This document shows, in pieces, positions 62,405 to 64,000 of a stretch of 64,000 nt of DNA. Each line of letters begins with the position of its first letter. Positions within the stretch are counted from its first letter, which is position 1. The notes beneath the pieces are model-generated. The model had not been told where the DNA came from. It did no database searches and saw nothing but the letters and a program-made list of their open reading frames with translations. Both the position numbers and the translations under genes were made by a program. The DNA is from Oscillospiraceae bacterium (GTDB taxonomy: Bacteria; Bacillota; Clostridia; Oscillospirales; CAG-382), in assembly GCA_015064485.1 (NCBI GenBank), contig SVSD01000004.1:1-64000 (forward strand), read 5' to 3'.

Positions 62405-63862
62405 TTAAAATCTGAAATCACGACGGTTTGAATTTTTGATAGCAATAATATTTTCTTTTGCAATCCCCTTTACTTTTTCCTTCGGGATTTTTTCAAGCTC
62501 TTTTTCTATCATTCTGTATCCCACTTCTTTTGTTTCGGGGGATGCATAGTCTACAAGATATTCTGTAAGTGTCATCAAGGCGTTCGGATGACAGCAGTTT
62601 AATATCTGTCCGGATTTACAAAGGCTCATAAATCTGTCGCCCGTTCTTCCCTCTCTGTAACAAGCGGTACAGAAAGACGGAATATGTCCGTTTTCCATAA
62701 GCCATCTTACAACTTCGTCAAGGCTTCTCTGGTCAGAAACATCGAACTGTTCGGTATCATGCGGGCGCTCATCGGCAGAGTATCCTGCATAACCGCCGAC
62801 GGATGTTCTTGAACCGCCCGAAACCTGAGAAATACCGAGATGCAAAAGTCTTGATCTTACCTGTTCGTTTTCTCTTGTTGAGATTATCATTCCCGTATAC
62901 GGAACGGCAAGTCTGATACAAGCTGTAATCTTTGCAAAAGTATCATCATCAATACCGTTATCAAACTGCGATGGGTCGATATCATCTGCTCTTTTAAGTC
63001 TCGGAACGCTTATTGTGTGAGGTCCGACACCGTGCACTGCTTCAAGATGCTCTGCGTGCATTAAAAGCCCCGCAAATTCGTATTTGTAAAGTTCAAGCCC
63101 GAACAAAACTCCGAGTCCAACATCATCAATACCACCCTGCATTGCTCTGTCCATCGCCTCGGTATGGTATGCGTAATCGTGTTTCGGCCCTGTGGGATGA
63201 AGCTCAAGATAGCTTTCCTTATGATAGGTTTCCTGGAAAAGAATATATGTGCCGATACCTGCATCCTTTAGTTTTCGGTAATTTTCAACTGTAGTTGCGG
63301 CAATATTTACATTTACTCTTCTTATATCACCGTTTTTATGGTGAACGCTGTATATCGTCTTGATACAGTCAAGGATATATTCTATCGGGTTGTTTTTTGG
63401 ATCCTCGCCCGCCTCAATTGCAAGGCGCTTATGTCCCATATCCTGAAGTGCGATAACTTCCGCTTTTACTTCTTCCTGCGTAAGCTTCTTTCTCGGAATA
63501 CACTTGTTTTTAATGTGATACGGGCAGTAAACGCATCCGTTTACGCAATAATTTGAAAGGTAAAGGGGCGCAAATATAACTATACGGTTGCCGTAAAATG
63601 CAAGCTTTATTTCGTTTGCGATTTTATAGATTTCTTCAATTTTTTCAGGAATCTCGCAGGCGAGAAGAACAGACGCCTCTCTATGTGAAAGTCCTTTACA
63701 AACATACCCTGTTTCTGTCTTCTGCGGGCGGGCTTTATCTAATATCCGGTCGATAAGCTCAATGTTGTTTTTGTTTTCCTCGGCATATTTTATTGTATCA
63801 AGAATTTCTTCGTGGTTTATAAATTCTTCGGCTTTTAAAGATTTGGGGTCATAAATTGCCAT
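62405..63862 (-). CDS. hydG: [FeFe] hydrogenase H-cluster radical SAM maturase HydG
   Basis: ~485 aa from MAIYDPKS after aaaggag; YCVNGCVYCPYHIKN radical SAM cluster, C-terminal CTACYREGRTG. Confidence 0.94.
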   Translation of the reverse strand: MAIYDPKSLKAEEFINHEEILDTIKYAEENKNNIELIDRILDKARPQKTETGYVCKGLSHREASVLLACEIPEKIEEIYKIANEIKLAFYGNRIVIFAPLYLSNYCVNGCVYCPYHIKNKCIPRKKLTQEEVKAEVIALQDMGHKRLAIEAGEDPKNNPIEYILDCIKTIYSVHHKNGDIRRVNVNIAATTVENYRKLKDAGIGTYILFQETYHKESYLELHPTGPKHDYAYHTEAMDRAMQGGIDDVGLGVLFGLELYKYEFAGLLMHAEHLEAVHGVGPHTISVPRLKRADDIDPSQFDNGIDDDTFAKITACIRLAVPYTGMIISTRENEQVRSRLLHLGISQVSGGSRTSVGGYAGYSADERPHDTEQFDVSDQRSLDEVVRWLMENGHIPSFCTACYREGRTGDRFMSLCKSGQILNCCHPNALMTLTEYLVDYASPETKEVGYRMIEKELEKIPKEKVKGIAKENIIAIKNSNRRDFRF

Positions 63863-63875
63863 AATTTTATCTCCT

Positions 63876-64000
63876 TTATTTTTTGATATGTCCGACATCC
63901 GTTACAACCTCGTAACCGATATCCGACATCCTCTTTTTTAGTATTTCTATACTTTGCGCCGATTCAGCACCGTCGCAAAGCTTATTATCGTAAAGCGCAT
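63876..64000 (-). CDS. C-terminal fragment of a CDS running off the window, unknown product
   Basis: Open frame ...ALYDNKLCDGAESAQSIEILKKRMSDIGYEVVTDVGHIKK* directly upstream of hydG. Confidence 0.5.
   Translation of the reverse strand, partial: ALYDNKLCDGAESAQSIEILKKRMSDIGYEVVTDVGHIKK

Overview
This looks like chromosomal sequence from a spore-forming, low-to-mid GC member of the Clostridia. The basis is the gene families present: spoVAD/spoVAE, HydF/HydG, clostridial-type purine genes and frequent ggagg ribosome-binding sites. The first ~3.2 kb is an accessory patch: a manganese-catalase-like gene, a truncated tRNA 3' end that resembles an attachment-site scar, and a coiled-coil/GIY-YIG gene bracketed by two different sets of three short direct repeats. 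The rest is mostly housekeeping and operonic: a GH94-like/MGH1-like glycosidase pair with a divergent DeoR regulator; hslO-miaB-ricA/ylbF-mutS-mutL-tgt-yajC; apbE, an MBL hydrolase and valS; lipoprotein-MBOAT-DHHW; htpG; a PBP; a ZTP-riboswitch-controlled purine operon (purE-C-F-M-N-purO-AICARFT-D-L-fhs); an NhaC antiporter; secDF; mntP; a spoVAD/spoVAE pair with an NfeD-like gene where spoVAC might be expected; a phosphodiester glycosidase with SLH repeats; an FkbM methyltransferase; and hydF-hydG. Items most worth a second look: (i) an untracked 45-aa small ORF with its own promoter, RBS and terminator at 52358-52495; (ii) SecF carrying 14 copies of a hexapeptide repeat; (iii) a ZTP riboswitch heading a purine operon in which PurH is split into a PurO-type cyclohydrolase and a standalone AICAR transformylase; (iv) the repeat-flanked GIY-YIG locus next to a tRNA scar; (v) an SD-sequestering hairpin after yajC; (vi) a structured mntP leader without a recognisable yybP-ykoY motif. 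No CRISPR array, rRNA, complete tRNA or intact transposase was seen. All family calls were made by eye from sequence motifs, with no database search.
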